A DNA stretch of 64,000 bases from Dietzia sp. B32 (lineage in GTDB: Bacteria > Actinomycetota > Actinomycetes > Mycobacteriales > Mycobacteriaceae): assembly GCF_024732245.1 (NCBI RefSeq), contig NZ_CP093845.1, forward strand, positions 2,170,001 through 2,234,000, given 5' to 3'. Every line of letters starts with the position of its first letter. Position 1 is the stretch's first letter. This document shows, piece after piece, positions 13,739 to 21,720 of the stretch. The position numbers were made by a program, and so were the translations under genes. Under the pieces are notes generated by a model. That model made no database searches. It saw only the letters and a list, made by a program, of their open reading frames with translations, and was not told where the DNA came from.

Positions 13739-13901
13739 GGGTGGGTGATCCCTTCCGCGTTCGACCACGTTCCGCGCCGTCGACGTGACGCGTCTCGTGG
13801 ATCCGATCACATATATCTGTGAATTCGGGTTTACTATGGCCACTGTAACCGGTGTTGTCAAGATCACACCTTGTTCCGCCGAACCCGGAAGCCGAGACCA
13901 C
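13739..13901. promoter_or_regulatory. Divergent promoter region, fadA operon / tandem-TetR gene
   Basis: A 163-base intergenic region between diverging genes. It is conspicuously AT-rich in the middle, unlike the rest of the window, and holds the two sequence blocks listed separately at 13802-13819 and 13838-13847. These are the likely operator of the adjacent tandem-TetR regulator. Promoter hexamers cannot be assigned with certainty. Confidence 0.7.
13802..13819. promoter_or_regulatory. Operator-like motif, copy 1 (TCCGATCACATATATCTG)
   Basis: This 18-mer recurs with one mismatch at 17788-17805, in front of the aldehyde dehydrogenase and fadE genes. In this copy it extends into a near-palindrome, TCACATATATCTGTGA at 13807-13822 (14 of 16 positions symmetric). 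A second shared block, GGCCACTGTA, lies at 13838-13847, starting 36 bases downstream of this motif's start; the corresponding distance in copy 2 is 38. It differs from KstR and KstR2 consensus boxes. Inference: binding site of the product of 13902-15170. Confidence 0.65.
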
Positions 13902-15170
13902 GTGACCCCCACCCACGCGCAGGCCGCGCGCCCCCTCCAGGCCCCGCCGCCGGGGTCCCGACGTGCAGAGATAGCGCTGGTGGCGGGCGAGGAGTTCACC
14001 CGGCGCGGCTACCACTCCACGCGCGTGGAGCACATCGCCGATCGGCTGGAGGTGACGCCCGGGGCGCTGTACCGGCACGTGCCCGGCAAGTACGAGATGT
14101 TCCGGGACGCCGTCGCGATCCTCATCTCAGAGCTCGAGTCCGCCACCGGAGGCGCGCCCGTCACGGGTGGCGATCGGACGGACGTCGACGAGGAGGACGC
14201 ACTGCGGCACGTGGTGGAGTCGGTCACGCTGACCACGCTCACCCACCGTTCACGGGCGTCGCTGTACCGCTGGCAACTGCGGTACCTCAGCCCGGAGGAC
14301 CGCGCCGCGGTGGTCGCCGCCGACGCCCGCGTGCGCGGCCGGGTCGCCGACGCCGTCCGGGGACGACGACGAGGAGGACCCACGGCGGGCGCGGGTTCGG
14401 CGGCCGGGGCGATCCTGTCGTGCATCGCCTCGCTGGGGCACCACCGGATCGAGATCACCGGGCCCGACGCCGTGACGCTGATGACCTCGATCGCCGACGA
14501 CCTCGCGCTGTGCATTCCGCAGCGACGCCGGCAACCCGACACTGCGGCGAGGACAGGACCCCCCGGTGCGGCACCGGGGTCGATCCGGCTGCGGGGCGGC
14601 GCCGCGACCCGGGAGGGCGCCATCAGCGCCGCCATCGAGCTCTTCCATTCCACCGGGTACGACGGGGTGACGATGGAGGCGATCGGCGCGGATGTGGGGG
14701 TTGCCGCGTCGGCGCTGTACCGGCACTTTCCGGGCAAGGCCGCTCTGCTCACCGCGGCGGTGGACAGGACAGCCGGGCTGGTCGGGGACCTCCTGGACCG
14801 GCACGCCGCCTGGCACGGCGCGGGCACGGATCCGGCCGGGTCCCTGGTCGACCTGCTGGACCAGTACATCGGCATCGCGTTCTCCCACGGCCCCGAACTG
14901 ATGCTGTACCACTCCGAACTGGGCAGTCTGGCCACCGAGGACCGGCGCCGGATCCAGCGGGCCCAGCGCGCCCAGCTCGACCGGTGGGCGAACCTGGTGA
15001 ACGAGGCCTCCCGCGCGCACGGGGGAACCCCGCCGGACGAGGTGACCGCCCGGCTCCGGGTGCACGCCGCGCTGTCGGTGGTCCTCGACGGCGGCTGGGG
15101 GACGGGCTTCGACCCGGCTGCGACCGCCAGGCTCGGCGAGTTGGCCCGGACACTGCTGCTCCCCCGCTGA
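13902..15170 (+). CDS. Tandem TetR regulator with two DNA-binding domains (Mce3R-like)
   Basis: A 422-residue protein with two complete TetR_N helix-turn-helix domains in one chain: the first at about residues 19-75 ([20 protein letters not shown]), the second at about 237-292 ([19 protein letters not shown]). Each is followed by a ligand-binding-like helical domain. The architecture matches mycobacterial Mce3R, a roughly 400-residue repressor of mce3 and of lipid-metabolism genes. It diverges from the fadA-mce operon, as Mce3R does from its target. The GTG at 13902 is preferred because it has GGAAG upstream; an in-frame ATG at 13836 lies within the operator region. Confidence 0.88.
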   Translation: MTPTHAQAARPLQAPPPGSRRAEIALVAGEEFTRRGYHSTRVEHIADRLEVTPGALYRHVPGKYEMFRDAVAILISELESATGGAPVTGGDRTDVDEEDALRHVVESVTLTTLTHRSRASLYRWQLRYLSPEDRAAVVAADARVRGRVADAVRGRRRGGPTAGAGSAAGAILSCIASLGHHRIEITGPDAVTLMTSIADDLALCIPQRRRQPDTAARTGPPGAAPGSIRLRGGAATREGAISAAIELFHSTGYDGVTMEAIGADVGVAASALYRHFPGKAALLTAAVDRTAGLVGDLLDRHAAWHGAGTDPAGSLVDLLDQYIGIAFSHGPELMLYHSELGSLATEDRRRIQRAQRAQLDRWANLVNEASRAHGGTPPDEVTARLRVHAALSVVLDGGWGTGFDPAATARLGELARTLLLPR

Positions 15171-15185
15171 GCCGGCCGCGGCGGG

Positions 15186-16268
15186 TCAGGCGGCTCCGGT
15201 GGCCCCGGCTGCCGGGGCGTGCGCGACCGGGCAGGCGCCCTTCCGGTCCCGCGGCTGGATCGGGCAGGCCCCCAGATCCGCCGGACGGTAGCCCTCCGGG
15301 TACCCGGGGTACGTCCGGTTCTCGGTCGCACGGGCCCCGAGCTCCCGGCGACGGACGGGCAGCCAGCGCACCACCCTGGACCGCATCCGCAGTGCCGCGT
15401 AGGCGGCGTCCCGGAACGCCGGCGGCTGCCACGGGAAGCCGAAGGCGCGGGTCATGTCGTCGTCGATCAGCGACCGCACGACCTTGCGGACCACCGGCCG
15501 GACCGGCGCGGGATACCAGGAACACATCAGGTCGAGCGTGTACGTGCCGATCAGCTCGTTGTTCCGGTCGTAGCGCATGGTGCGGGCCTCGTAGTCGTCC
15601 CGCCAGCGCCGGAACTCCCCGATGTCCTCCGGGATCCCCGAGATCTTCATCCGTTCCCCGACGGCGCGGTAGAAGTGGAACGCCGCGAGTCGCTCGTTCG
15701 GATGCAGACGCCGCCAGCCGTTCGCATCGATCCACTCGAGCGGCTCGTAGATGAACGTCGACAGCACGTACAGCATGTCGTCATTGGTGATCTCGTACAT
15801 CGCGTGCTGACGGTTGATGACCCGCAGCGCCTCCTTGCCGCGGGGCGAGTCGTACCCGTGCTCCACCAGCTCCACCATGAGCAGCGCGGTGTCGTCGTAC
15901 CGCTTCTGCGGGTGGTCGCGGAAATTCCCCGCCTGCTCCAGGACCGCCGACACCGACGGGATGCAGTAGGTCCGGTACAGCGCCAGCTCGAGCGCCCGCT
16001 GGTAGTCCCAGGGGAACTCGTACGTCGAGGTGATGCGGTGGATCTCCTCCGCATCCGACACCGGGTCCAGAGTGTCGATGAGGTCGCGCCAGTACCAACG
16101 ACCGGGCCTGAGCGGGACCCCCGCCGTGAGCGGGTGCTCGACGGCGGAGTCGGTGACGAGGTCGGCCGGGACGGGTCCGAACACCCCGGGTACGGCGGGC
16201 CGGTCGGTGACCGTGGACCTCGTCGTCGTCGTCTTCTCCGGGGTTCTCTCAGCGGAGGTGGCGGTCAT
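15186..16268 (-). CDS. DUF2236 / oxygenase MpaB-family protein
   Basis: A 360-residue protein of the DUF2236 (MpaB, latex-clearing-protein-like) family, whose studied members are heme-dependent oxygenases. Family features are the N-terminal segment with GRWYWRDLIDT, and a central helical core carrying conserved His and Arg residues (RVINRQHAMYEITNDDMLYVLSTFIYEP at about 150-177) where heme coordination occurs in relatives. The C-terminus ends in a basic, Cys-containing tail (GACPIQPRDRKGACPV). The start is six bases after the ALDH stop, so the two are co-transcribed. A role in oxidising the same hydrophobic substrate is inferred. Confidence 0.8.
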   Translation of the reverse strand: MTATSAERTPEKTTTTRSTVTDRPAVPGVFGPVPADLVTDSAVEHPLTAGVPLRPGRWYWRDLIDTLDPVSDAEEIHRITSTYEFPWDYQRALELALYRTYCIPSVSAVLEQAGNFRDHPQKRYDDTALLMVELVEHGYDSPRGKEALRVINRQHAMYEITNDDMLYVLSTFIYEPLEWIDANGWRRLHPNERLAAFHFYRAVGERMKISGIPEDIGEFRRWRDDYEARTMRYDRNNELIGTYTLDLMCSWYPAPVRPVVRKVVRSLIDDDMTRAFGFPWQPPAFRDAAYAALRMRSRVVRWLPVRRRELGARATENRTYPGYPEGYRPADLGACPIQPRDRKGACPVAHAPAAGATGAA

Positions 16269-16274
16269 CCCACA

Positions 16275-17771
16275 TCACATCTTTCCCTGGACGTTGGCGA
16301 GCATCCACTTGACGATCTTGATGTCGCGCGGCTTGCGGGTCATGGTCATGAGGTTGAGCGGGGCCGCGAACTTCTGCGCGGTGATGGCCTTGGGGCGGGC
16401 GAACTCACGCAGCCCGTCGGCGCCGTGGATGCGGCCGAAGCCCGAGTCACCCGAGCCGCCGAACGGCAGGGACGGGATGCCGGCAAAGGCGAGGAACGAG
16501 TTGATGGACACCATGCCCACGTCGAGCTTCTCCGCCAGGGCCAGTCCCCGCTTCTTGTTGCCCGTGAAGATCGAGCCGCCGAGCCCGTAGCGGCTGGCGT
16601 TGGCCTTCTCGACGGCCTCCTCCAGGTCCGCGACCCGGTTGATCACCACGGTCGGGCCGAAGGTCTCCTCGGTGACCGCGGAGGAGTCCTCGGGGACGTC
16701 CACCAGGACGATCGGCTCGACGATCTTCTCACCGACGGACTCCTCACCGCCGAGGACGGCCTTGCCACCCTTGGCGAGTGCGTCCTTGACGTGCCTGCGG
16801 ACGATGTCGACCTGCGCCGGCAACGTCATCGGGCCGTAGCTGGAGGAGGTCGAATTCCCCGGGGTCAGCGCACGGACTTTGGCCGTGAACTTCTGGACGA
16901 ACGCGTCGTGGACATCGGAGTGGACGTAGATCCGCTCGACACCCGCGCAGGTCTGGCCCGCGTTGCCCATGGCACCGAAGACCGCCTGGTCGGCGGCCGC
17001 GTCGAGGTCCGCGTCCGAGTCGACGAGCAGGGCGTCCTTGCCGCCGCCCTCGATGACGACCGGCGTGAGCGTCTCCGCGCAGGCGGCCATGACCTTGCGG
17101 CCCGTCGCCGCGGAACCGGTGAACGCGAGCTTGTCCACGCCGGCCCTGCACAGGGCGTTACCGGTGGAACCGTCCCCGGTGATGGTCTGGATGAGCGGCT
17201 GGGAGGCACCGAGCGAGTCCCACACCTCGGCCAGCCAGACGCCGACACCCGGGGTGAGCTCGCTGGGCTTGAACACGACCGCGTTGCCGGCGGCCATGGC
17301 ATACGACAAAGTGCCCATCGGGGTGAAGACCGGGTAGTTCCACGGGCCGATCGCGCCGACCACACCGTAGGGCTGGTACTCGACGTACGCCGCCTGGTTG
17401 CTCATGAGCAGCCCCGCCGAGACGGGGCGGCGACGTAGGACCTTGTCCGCGTTCTTGGCCGCCCACTCCAGATGGCTCACGGCGAGCATGACCTCGAGCG
17501 TCGCGTCCTCGTCCGGCTTACCGGTCTCGGCGGAGATCAGCGACGCGAGCTCCTGGGCCCTCGACGAGATCGCCCGCTTGTACTCCAGCAGCCACTCGCG
17601 GCGGCCCCGCGGACCCTGCTTGGCCCACCAGCGGGCGGCGGCGCGCGCACGCTCCACGGCTAGGGCGACCTCCTCCGGCCCGGCGATCGGGTACTCGGCG
17701 AGGACGGTGCCGTCGCGGGGGTCCACGCTCGCGAACGTGGGTCCGGTCTTGCTGGGCTCGGTGGTCGTCAT
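16275..17771 (-). CDS. NAD(P)-dependent aldehyde dehydrogenase
   Basis: A 498-residue class 3/fatty-aldehyde-type ALDH that oxidises an aldehyde to an acid. Motifs seen are IGPWNYPVFTPMG (cofactor site), FTGSAATGRKV, the glutamate region VIEGGGKDA and the catalytic Cys275 in NAGQTCAGVERIYV; the C-terminal PSLPFGGSGDSGFGR is typical. The C-terminal 40 residues are hydrophobic-basic (LNLMTMTRKPRDIKIVKWM), which may give membrane association as in fatty aldehyde dehydrogenases. It lies first in a two-gene unit with the DUF2236 gene, behind operator copy 2. Confidence 0.93.
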   Translation of the reverse strand: MTTTEPSKTGPTFASVDPRDGTVLAEYPIAGPEEVALAVERARAAARWWAKQGPRGRREWLLEYKRAISSRAQELASLISAETGKPDEDATLEVMLAVSHLEWAAKNADKVLRRRPVSAGLLMSNQAAYVEYQPYGVVGAIGPWNYPVFTPMGTLSYAMAAGNAVVFKPSELTPGVGVWLAEVWDSLGASQPLIQTITGDGSTGNALCRAGVDKLAFTGSAATGRKVMAACAETLTPVVIEGGGKDALLVDSDADLDAAADQAVFGAMGNAGQTCAGVERIYVHSDVHDAFVQKFTAKVRALTPGNSTSSSYGPMTLPAQVDIVRRHVKDALAKGGKAVLGGEESVGEKIVEPIVLVDVPEDSSAVTEETFGPTVVINRVADLEEAVEKANASRYGLGGSIFTGNKKRGLALAEKLDVGMVSINSFLAFAGIPSLPFGGSGDSGFGRIHGADGLREFARPKAITAQKFAAPLNLMTMTRKPRDIKIVKWMLANVQGKM

Positions 17772-17787
17772 CTGAGGTCCTCTCGTT

Positions 17788-17805
17788 TCCGATCACATAT
17801 ATTTG
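17788..17805. promoter_or_regulatory. Operator-like motif, copy 2 (TCCGATCACATATATTTG)
   Basis: It matches 13802-13819 at 17 of 18 positions and sits between the diverging ALDH and fadE genes. The second shared block, GGCCACAGTA, is at 17826-17835 (9 of 10 identical to 13838-13847), starting 38 bases after this motif's start versus 36 in copy 1. The right half is less palindromic here. Inference: the tandem-TetR protein controls both divergent promoters. Confidence 0.65.
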
Positions 17806-17907
17806 ATGTAGCGTACCGTGATACGGGCCACAGTAGTCCAGTGTGCACGCAACCGACACCCCGTGACCGATACCGGGACAACCACCCACAGAAAACCGAG
17901 GCGAGAA

Positions 17908-19050
17908 GTGTTCGACATCCTCACCGAAGAGCAGCGTGACTTCGCCCGATCGATCGATGATTTCTGCGCGCGCGAGGTCGGCAGCGTCGAGAAGCGGCGC
18001 GAGCTCACCACCGAGGGCGGCACCCACTCGCCGCACATCTACGCCAAGATGGCCGAGCTCGGGTGGCTGGGACTCACCGTCCCCGAGGAGTACGGCGGCT
18101 CCGACGCCGGCGCCGTCGAACTGTGCCTCCTCCTCGAGCACTCCCTGCGCGGTCTGACCCCCATCGGAGGCATCGGCCCCACCCTCATCACGGCCGCCGC
18201 GTACCAGAAGTTCGGGACCGAGGAGCAGCGCAGGCGCGCCCTCGAGCTGGTCGTGAACGGCGGCACCCTGTCCATCTCGATGTCCGAGCCGGGTGCCGGG
18301 TCCGACGTCGCCGCCCTGCGCTGCAAGGCCGAGCGCGACGGCGACGACTGGGTGATCAACGGCCAGAAGACCTGGTGCTCCAACGCGCACTTCGCCGACC
18401 GCATCCTGCTCGTGGCCCGCACCGACTCGTCGGGCAAGAAACACGAGGGCATCACGATGTTCGACGTGCCCGCCGACATCGCGGGCCTGCAGATCACCGG
18501 GATCGAGACCATGGGCGGCAAAGAGGTCAACGACCTCTACTTCACCGACGTCCGCCTGCCCGCCGACTCCGTGATCGGCGAGGTCGGCGGCGGGTGGAAG
18601 CAGCTCATGACCGGCCTCAACACGGAGCGCCTCATCCTCGCCGCCATGCAACTCGGCGTGGCCCAGCGGGCGTTCGACGACTGCCTGACCTTCATCAAGG
18701 AGCGCGAGCAGTTCGGCCGGCCCGTCGGGTCCTTCCAGGTGCTGCGCCACCGGATGGCCGACCTCGCCACCGAGATCGAGGCCACGCGGCTGCTCGTCTA
18801 CGCGGTGGCCAGGAAGGTCGACGACGCCGACCCCACGGCTCTGTTCCCCCGCGAGGCGTCCATGGCCAAGCTCAAGGCCTCCGAGCTGAGCAAGCGCGTG
18901 ACCCTGGAGTGCATGCAGTCCATGGGCGGGTACGGATACGCCACCGAGTACGGCATGGAGCGCCTGGTGCGCCAGGCGGTGGTCTCCACCATCTACGGCG
19001 GCACCAACGAGGTGCAGCGCGACATCATCGGCAAGACGCTCGGACTGTGA
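17908..19050 (+). CDS. Acyl-CoA dehydrogenase (FadE-type)
   Basis: A 380-residue FAD enzyme catalysing the first dehydrogenation of beta-oxidation. Signatures are MSEPGAGSDVAALRCKAERDGD, WVINGQKTWCSNA, FTDVRLPADSVIG, EREQFGRPVGSFQ and the C-terminal MQSMGGYGYATEY...IYGGTNEVQRDIIGKTLGL. I start at the GTG at 17908, preceded by GAGGCGAG, giving the normal family length; an earlier ATG would run through the shared operator. The usual catalytic-glutamate position near the C-terminus is occupied by YGG, so the base must lie elsewhere, as in several FadE subfamilies. It supplies the step missing from the fadA-fadB operon. Confidence 0.93.
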   Translation: MFDILTEEQRDFARSIDDFCAREVGSVEKRRELTTEGGTHSPHIYAKMAELGWLGLTVPEEYGGSDAGAVELCLLLEHSLRGLTPIGGIGPTLITAAAYQKFGTEEQRRRALELVVNGGTLSISMSEPGAGSDVAALRCKAERDGDDWVINGQKTWCSNAHFADRILLVARTDSSGKKHEGITMFDVPADIAGLQITGIETMGGKEVNDLYFTDVRLPADSVIGEVGGGWKQLMTGLNTERLILAAMQLGVAQRAFDDCLTFIKEREQFGRPVGSFQVLRHRMADLATEIEATRLLVYAVARKVDDADPTALFPREASMAKLKASELSKRVTLECMQSMGGYGYATEYGMERLVRQAVVSTIYGGTNEVQRDIIGKTLGL

Positions 19051-19514
19051 GCGCCGCCGCGCGCGAGCTCGAGCTCATCCTGGCGCTCGACACGGTCCCC
19101 TCGGTCCGGATCTCCGCACTGTGGGACTCCCTCGAGCCCGCGCGGGTCGACGACATCACGGGCAGCCGCTGGAGGGGCACCGGCCTGGACACCGGGCATC
19201 CCATGTTCGGCATGCTCGGGCAGATGCGCTGGTGGGGCAAGGACTTCACCGAGGCCCGCAAGGTGGACCCGATCCTCGTCACCGACGACGCCGGTGACGT
19301 CGTGCCGGACACCTCAGCGACGGGCGGGGGCGGGGCATCCCTGTGGGAGGTCTCCTTCCGCGGCCGCCCGACCGCCTCCATGGTGTACGACCGTCTGCCG
19401 GTGATCGACCACTTCGCCGTCGTCGGCCCCGACACCCTCCTCGCGGTGATGAACGGGCGCGGCACCGTCCACGAGGGCGAGCACTTCTGGTTCGTCCTCG
19501 AGCGCCAGCACTGA
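19047..19514 (+). CDS. GXWXG/DUF4334 domain protein
   Basis: A 155-residue protein starting at a GTG that overlaps the fadE stop (GTGA). It contains the GXWXG motif in ITGSRWRGTGLDTGHPM (about residues 34-50) and the DUF4334 C-terminal part (RGRPTASMVYDRLPVIDHFAVVG, about 108-130). The biochemical role of this family is not established. Its strict coupling to the acyl-CoA dehydrogenase suggests a small-molecule-binding or accessory function in the same lipid route. Confidence 0.85.
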   Translation: MSAAARELELILALDTVPSVRISALWDSLEPARVDDITGSRWRGTGLDTGHPMFGMLGQMRWWGKDFTEARKVDPILVTDDAGDVVPDTSATGGGGASLWEVSFRGRPTASMVYDRLPVIDHFAVVGPDTLLAVMNGRGTVHEGEHFWFVLERQH

Positions 19515-19517
19515 GCC

Positions 19518-19560
19518 CCGCTGGCCGGGTGCGCGGGGCGGGTGCGCGGGCCGGGTGCGC
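19518..19560. repeat. Short tandem GC repeats after the DUF4334 gene
   Basis: Iterations of a gCCGGGTGCGCGGGgCGG-like unit fill the gap downstream of the DUF4334 stop. Immediately after, CGCCCCA-CAA-TGGGGCG (19573-19589) forms a 7-bp inverted repeat that ends two bases before the next start codon and could fold over the initiation region. Confidence 0.6.
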
Positions 19561-19590
19561 GGGGCGGCGCCACGCCCCACAATGGGGCGC

Positions 19591-20391
19591 ATGACCCCCA
19601 ACCCCGCGCGCCCGGTCCGCATCGCCGTCCAGCTCCAGCCGCAGCACTCGCCCGACTACGGGCTGATCCGGGACGCCATCCGACGCTCGGAGGACGCGGG
19701 CGTGGACGTGGTCTTCAACTGGGACCACTTCTTCCCGCTCTACGGCGACCCCGACGGCGCCCACTTCGAGTGCTGGACGATGCTGGCCGCCTGGGCCGAG
19801 CAGACCGAGCGCGTGGAGATCGGCGCCCTGGTCACCTGCAACACCTATCGCAATCCCGACCTTCTCGCCGACATGGCCCGGACCGTCGACCACATCTCCG
19901 GCGGCCGGTTGATCCTGGGCCTGGGCAGCGGATGGTTCGAGCGGGACTACACCGAATACGGCTACGAGTTCGGCACCAAGGGCTCGCGGCTCGACGACCT
20001 CGGGCACTCCCTCGAGCGGATCGAGCAGCGCTTCGCCAGGCTCACCCCCGCTCCGACGCGGGACATCCCCGTGCTGCTGGGCGGCGGCGGCGAGAAGAAG
20101 ACCCTGCGCCACGTGGCCCGTCACGCCGACATCTGGCATTCGTTCGTGGACGTGGAGACCTACCGCCACAAGTCGGAGGTGCTCGCCGGGCATTGCGCGG
20201 ACGTGGGGCGCGACCCTGACGAGATCGAGCGGTCGACCGAGATCGGCGGCGCCAGCTCACCCGATGAGGCCAGGCGACTCGCCGAGGACCTGCACGCCGA
20301 GGGCGTCACCCTCTTCACGGTCGGGCTCAACGGGCCGGAGTACCCGCTGGACCTGGTCGAATCGCTGGTGGCCTGGCGCGACGGGCGCTGA
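19591..20391 (+). CDS. LLM-class F420-dependent oxidoreductase
   Basis: A 266-residue luciferase-like TIM barrel, as in F420-dependent enzymes common in Mycobacteriales. Motifs are VFNWDHFFPLYGDPDG near residue 37, EIGALVTCNTYRNPDLLADM, GRLILGLGSGWFERDYTEYGYEF and the phosphate-binding LLGGGGEKKTL. It prefers F420 by family trend, but the cofactor is not proven. I take the second ATG (19591); an ATG nine bases upstream (19582) is within a hairpin. It is co-directional with the fadE pair but 76 bases away, so operon membership is uncertain. Confidence 0.85.
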   Translation: MTPNPARPVRIAVQLQPQHSPDYGLIRDAIRRSEDAGVDVVFNWDHFFPLYGDPDGAHFECWTMLAAWAEQTERVEIGALVTCNTYRNPDLLADMARTVDHISGGRLILGLGSGWFERDYTEYGYEFGTKGSRLDDLGHSLERIEQRFARLTPAPTRDIPVLLGGGGEKKTLRHVARHADIWHSFVDVETYRHKSEVLAGHCADVGRDPDEIERSTEIGGASSPDEARRLAEDLHAEGVTLFTVGLNGPEYPLDLVESLVAWRDGR

Positions 20392-20401
20392 CCCTCGCTC
20401 C

Positions 20402-20536
20402 CGCGATCCGCCCTCCGGCTCGTCATCTGCCCTCCGGCCCCCGCACGCGACTCGCATTCGGGAGGGCGGATCGCGCCGGGGCACCCGACGCGGCCGGAAT
20501 CTGCAGCGCAAGGCGCGTTCCGAGGGGCGGATCGCG
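20402..20536. repeat. Four-copy repeat cluster forming a 15-bp inverted repeat between convergent genes
   Basis: CGCGATCCGCCCTCC at 20402-20416 is the exact reverse complement of 20461-20475 (15 of 15), with a 44-base spacer. A degenerate direct copy lies inside the spacer (20425-20438, ATCTGCCCTCCGGC), and a further inverted copy at 20522-20536 (GAGGGGCGGATCGCG). It separates the convergent LLM and transporter genes and may terminate both, but the multiple copies are more than a simple terminator needs. Confidence 0.7.
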
Positions 20537-20541
20537 GGCAC

Positions 20542-20766
20542 TCAGCCCCGCTTGACCGCCCTGTCGACCCGGCGCCACGTCCGGTAGGTGTACCACGACG
20601 CCACCAGCATGAGCACCAGCACCAGCGAGGCGAAGATCGACGGCCGCCCGGTGAGGATCAGCCCGACCGCATTGACCAGTGCAAGCACCGTGAAGAACCC
20701 GACGAACCCGCCGATGACCTCCAGCCGCTGCCGGGCACCCAGGGCGTCCCCGCCGCTACGAGCCAC
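20542..20766 (-). CDS. Small two-helix membrane protein of the sugar-importer operon
   Basis: A 74-residue protein with two membrane segments (about residues 17-37 and 43-61) and basic ends (RTWRRVDRAVKRG). It starts with GTG six bases after the second permease stop and is the last gene of the importer operon. The trehalose importer locus of Corynebacterium glutamicum also carries a small unassigned membrane protein gene, so an accessory role is plausible. No function is known to me. Confidence 0.75.
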   Translation of the reverse strand: MARSGGDALGARQRLEVIGGFVGFFTVLALVNAVGLILTGRPSIFASLVLVLMLVASWYTYRTWRRVDRAVKRG

Positions 20767-20772
20767 CGTCGG

Positions 20773-21720
20773 TCAGCTCTTCAGGCCGCCGGCGGTGAGG
20801 CCGGAGATGATCCGCCGCTGGAAGATCAGCACCATGACCACCAGCGGCACGGTGACGAGCGCGCCGGCGGCCATGATCGCCGCGTGCGGCGGGAGGTACG
20901 GGTTGACGCCGGAGAAGCGGGCGATCGCGACGGTGACGGGCTCGGTCGCGGCGGTGGACAGCTGCTGCGAGAGCACGAACTCGTTCCACGTGATGATGAA
21001 CGCCAGGATCGCGGTGGTGAACAGCGCCGGCGCGGCGAGCGGCAGGATGATCTTGATGAACGCCTGGCCGCGGGTGGCGCCGTCGACGCGAGCGGCTTCC
21101 TCCAGCTCCCACGGCAGGTCGTTGAAGAACGACGTGAGCGTGTAGATGGTCAGCGGCAGCGCGAACGAGATGTTGGGGATGATGAGCGCCTGGTAGGTGC
21201 CGATCCAGCCGATGTCGGTGAACAGCTGGAACAGCGGGGTGACCAGCGCGACGCCGGGGAACATCGACGCGGCGAGGATGATCCCGGTGACGAGGAACTT
21301 GCCGCGGAAGTCGACCCGGGCGAGGGCGTAGGCGGTGAACACGCCGAACGTCAGCGCCAAGGCCGTCGTGATCGAGCTGATGACCACCGAGTTGATGATC
21401 GCGCCCAGGAAGTTGTTGCCGCCGTCCGTGGACAGGGCCTCACGGAAGTTGTCCAACGTGAGGTGCGAGGGCACGGGGCTGGCGGAGAAGATGAACCGGT
21501 TGTCGCGGAACGCGGTGACGAGCATCCAGTAGAACGGCGCGAGTCCCCAGACGAGGATGAGCAGTGCCCCGACGTAGGTGCTCGCGGTGCGGCCGAAGGG
21601 CTTGCGCGGCGGCTTGATGTCCTGGTCGTCGGGACGCCGATCGGGACCGGGGGTCGACGACGACGAGGAGGGCCGCGGCATCGTCGGCGAGGTGCTCGGT
21701 TCAGACACTCGGTCGCTCAC
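20773..21720 (-). CDS. Sugar ABC transporter permease (SugB/TusG-like)
   Basis: A 315-residue MalG-type permease. A Ser/Pro-rich N-terminal tail of about 45 residues precedes six membrane segments. The EAA loop that docks the ATPase reads ELEEAARVDGATRGQAFIKIILPLAAPAL (about residues 208-236). The GTG start overlaps the stop of the first permease (GTGA). It forms the inner-membrane channel with the upstream permease gene. Substrate assignment to trehalose rests on gene order and on the binding-protein family. Confidence 0.9.
   Translation of the reverse strand: MSDRVSEPSTSPTMPRPSSSSSTPGPDRRPDDQDIKPPRKPFGRTASTYVGALLILVWGLAPFYWMLVTAFRDNRFIFSASPVPSHLTLDNFREALSTDGGNNFLGAIINSVVISSITTALALTFGVFTAYALARVDFRGKFLVTGIILAASMFPGVALVTPLFQLFTDIGWIGTYQALIIPNISFALPLTIYTLTSFFNDLPWELEEAARVDGATRGQAFIKIILPLAAPALFTTAILAFIITWNEFVLSQQLSTAATEPVTVAIARFSGVNPYLPPHAAIMAAGALVTVPLVVMVLIFQRRIISGLTAGGLKS

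Noticed and set aside
13785-13901. Longer N-terminus for the tandem-TetR protein
   Set aside because: It would translate the AT-rich operator region and adds residues unlike TetR N-termini; the GTG at 13902 has a better ribosome site.
13739-13999. N-terminal extension of FadA
   Set aside because: The extended part has no thiolase similarity and overlaps the divergent regulator and operator; [15 protein letters not shown] is a normal thiolase start.
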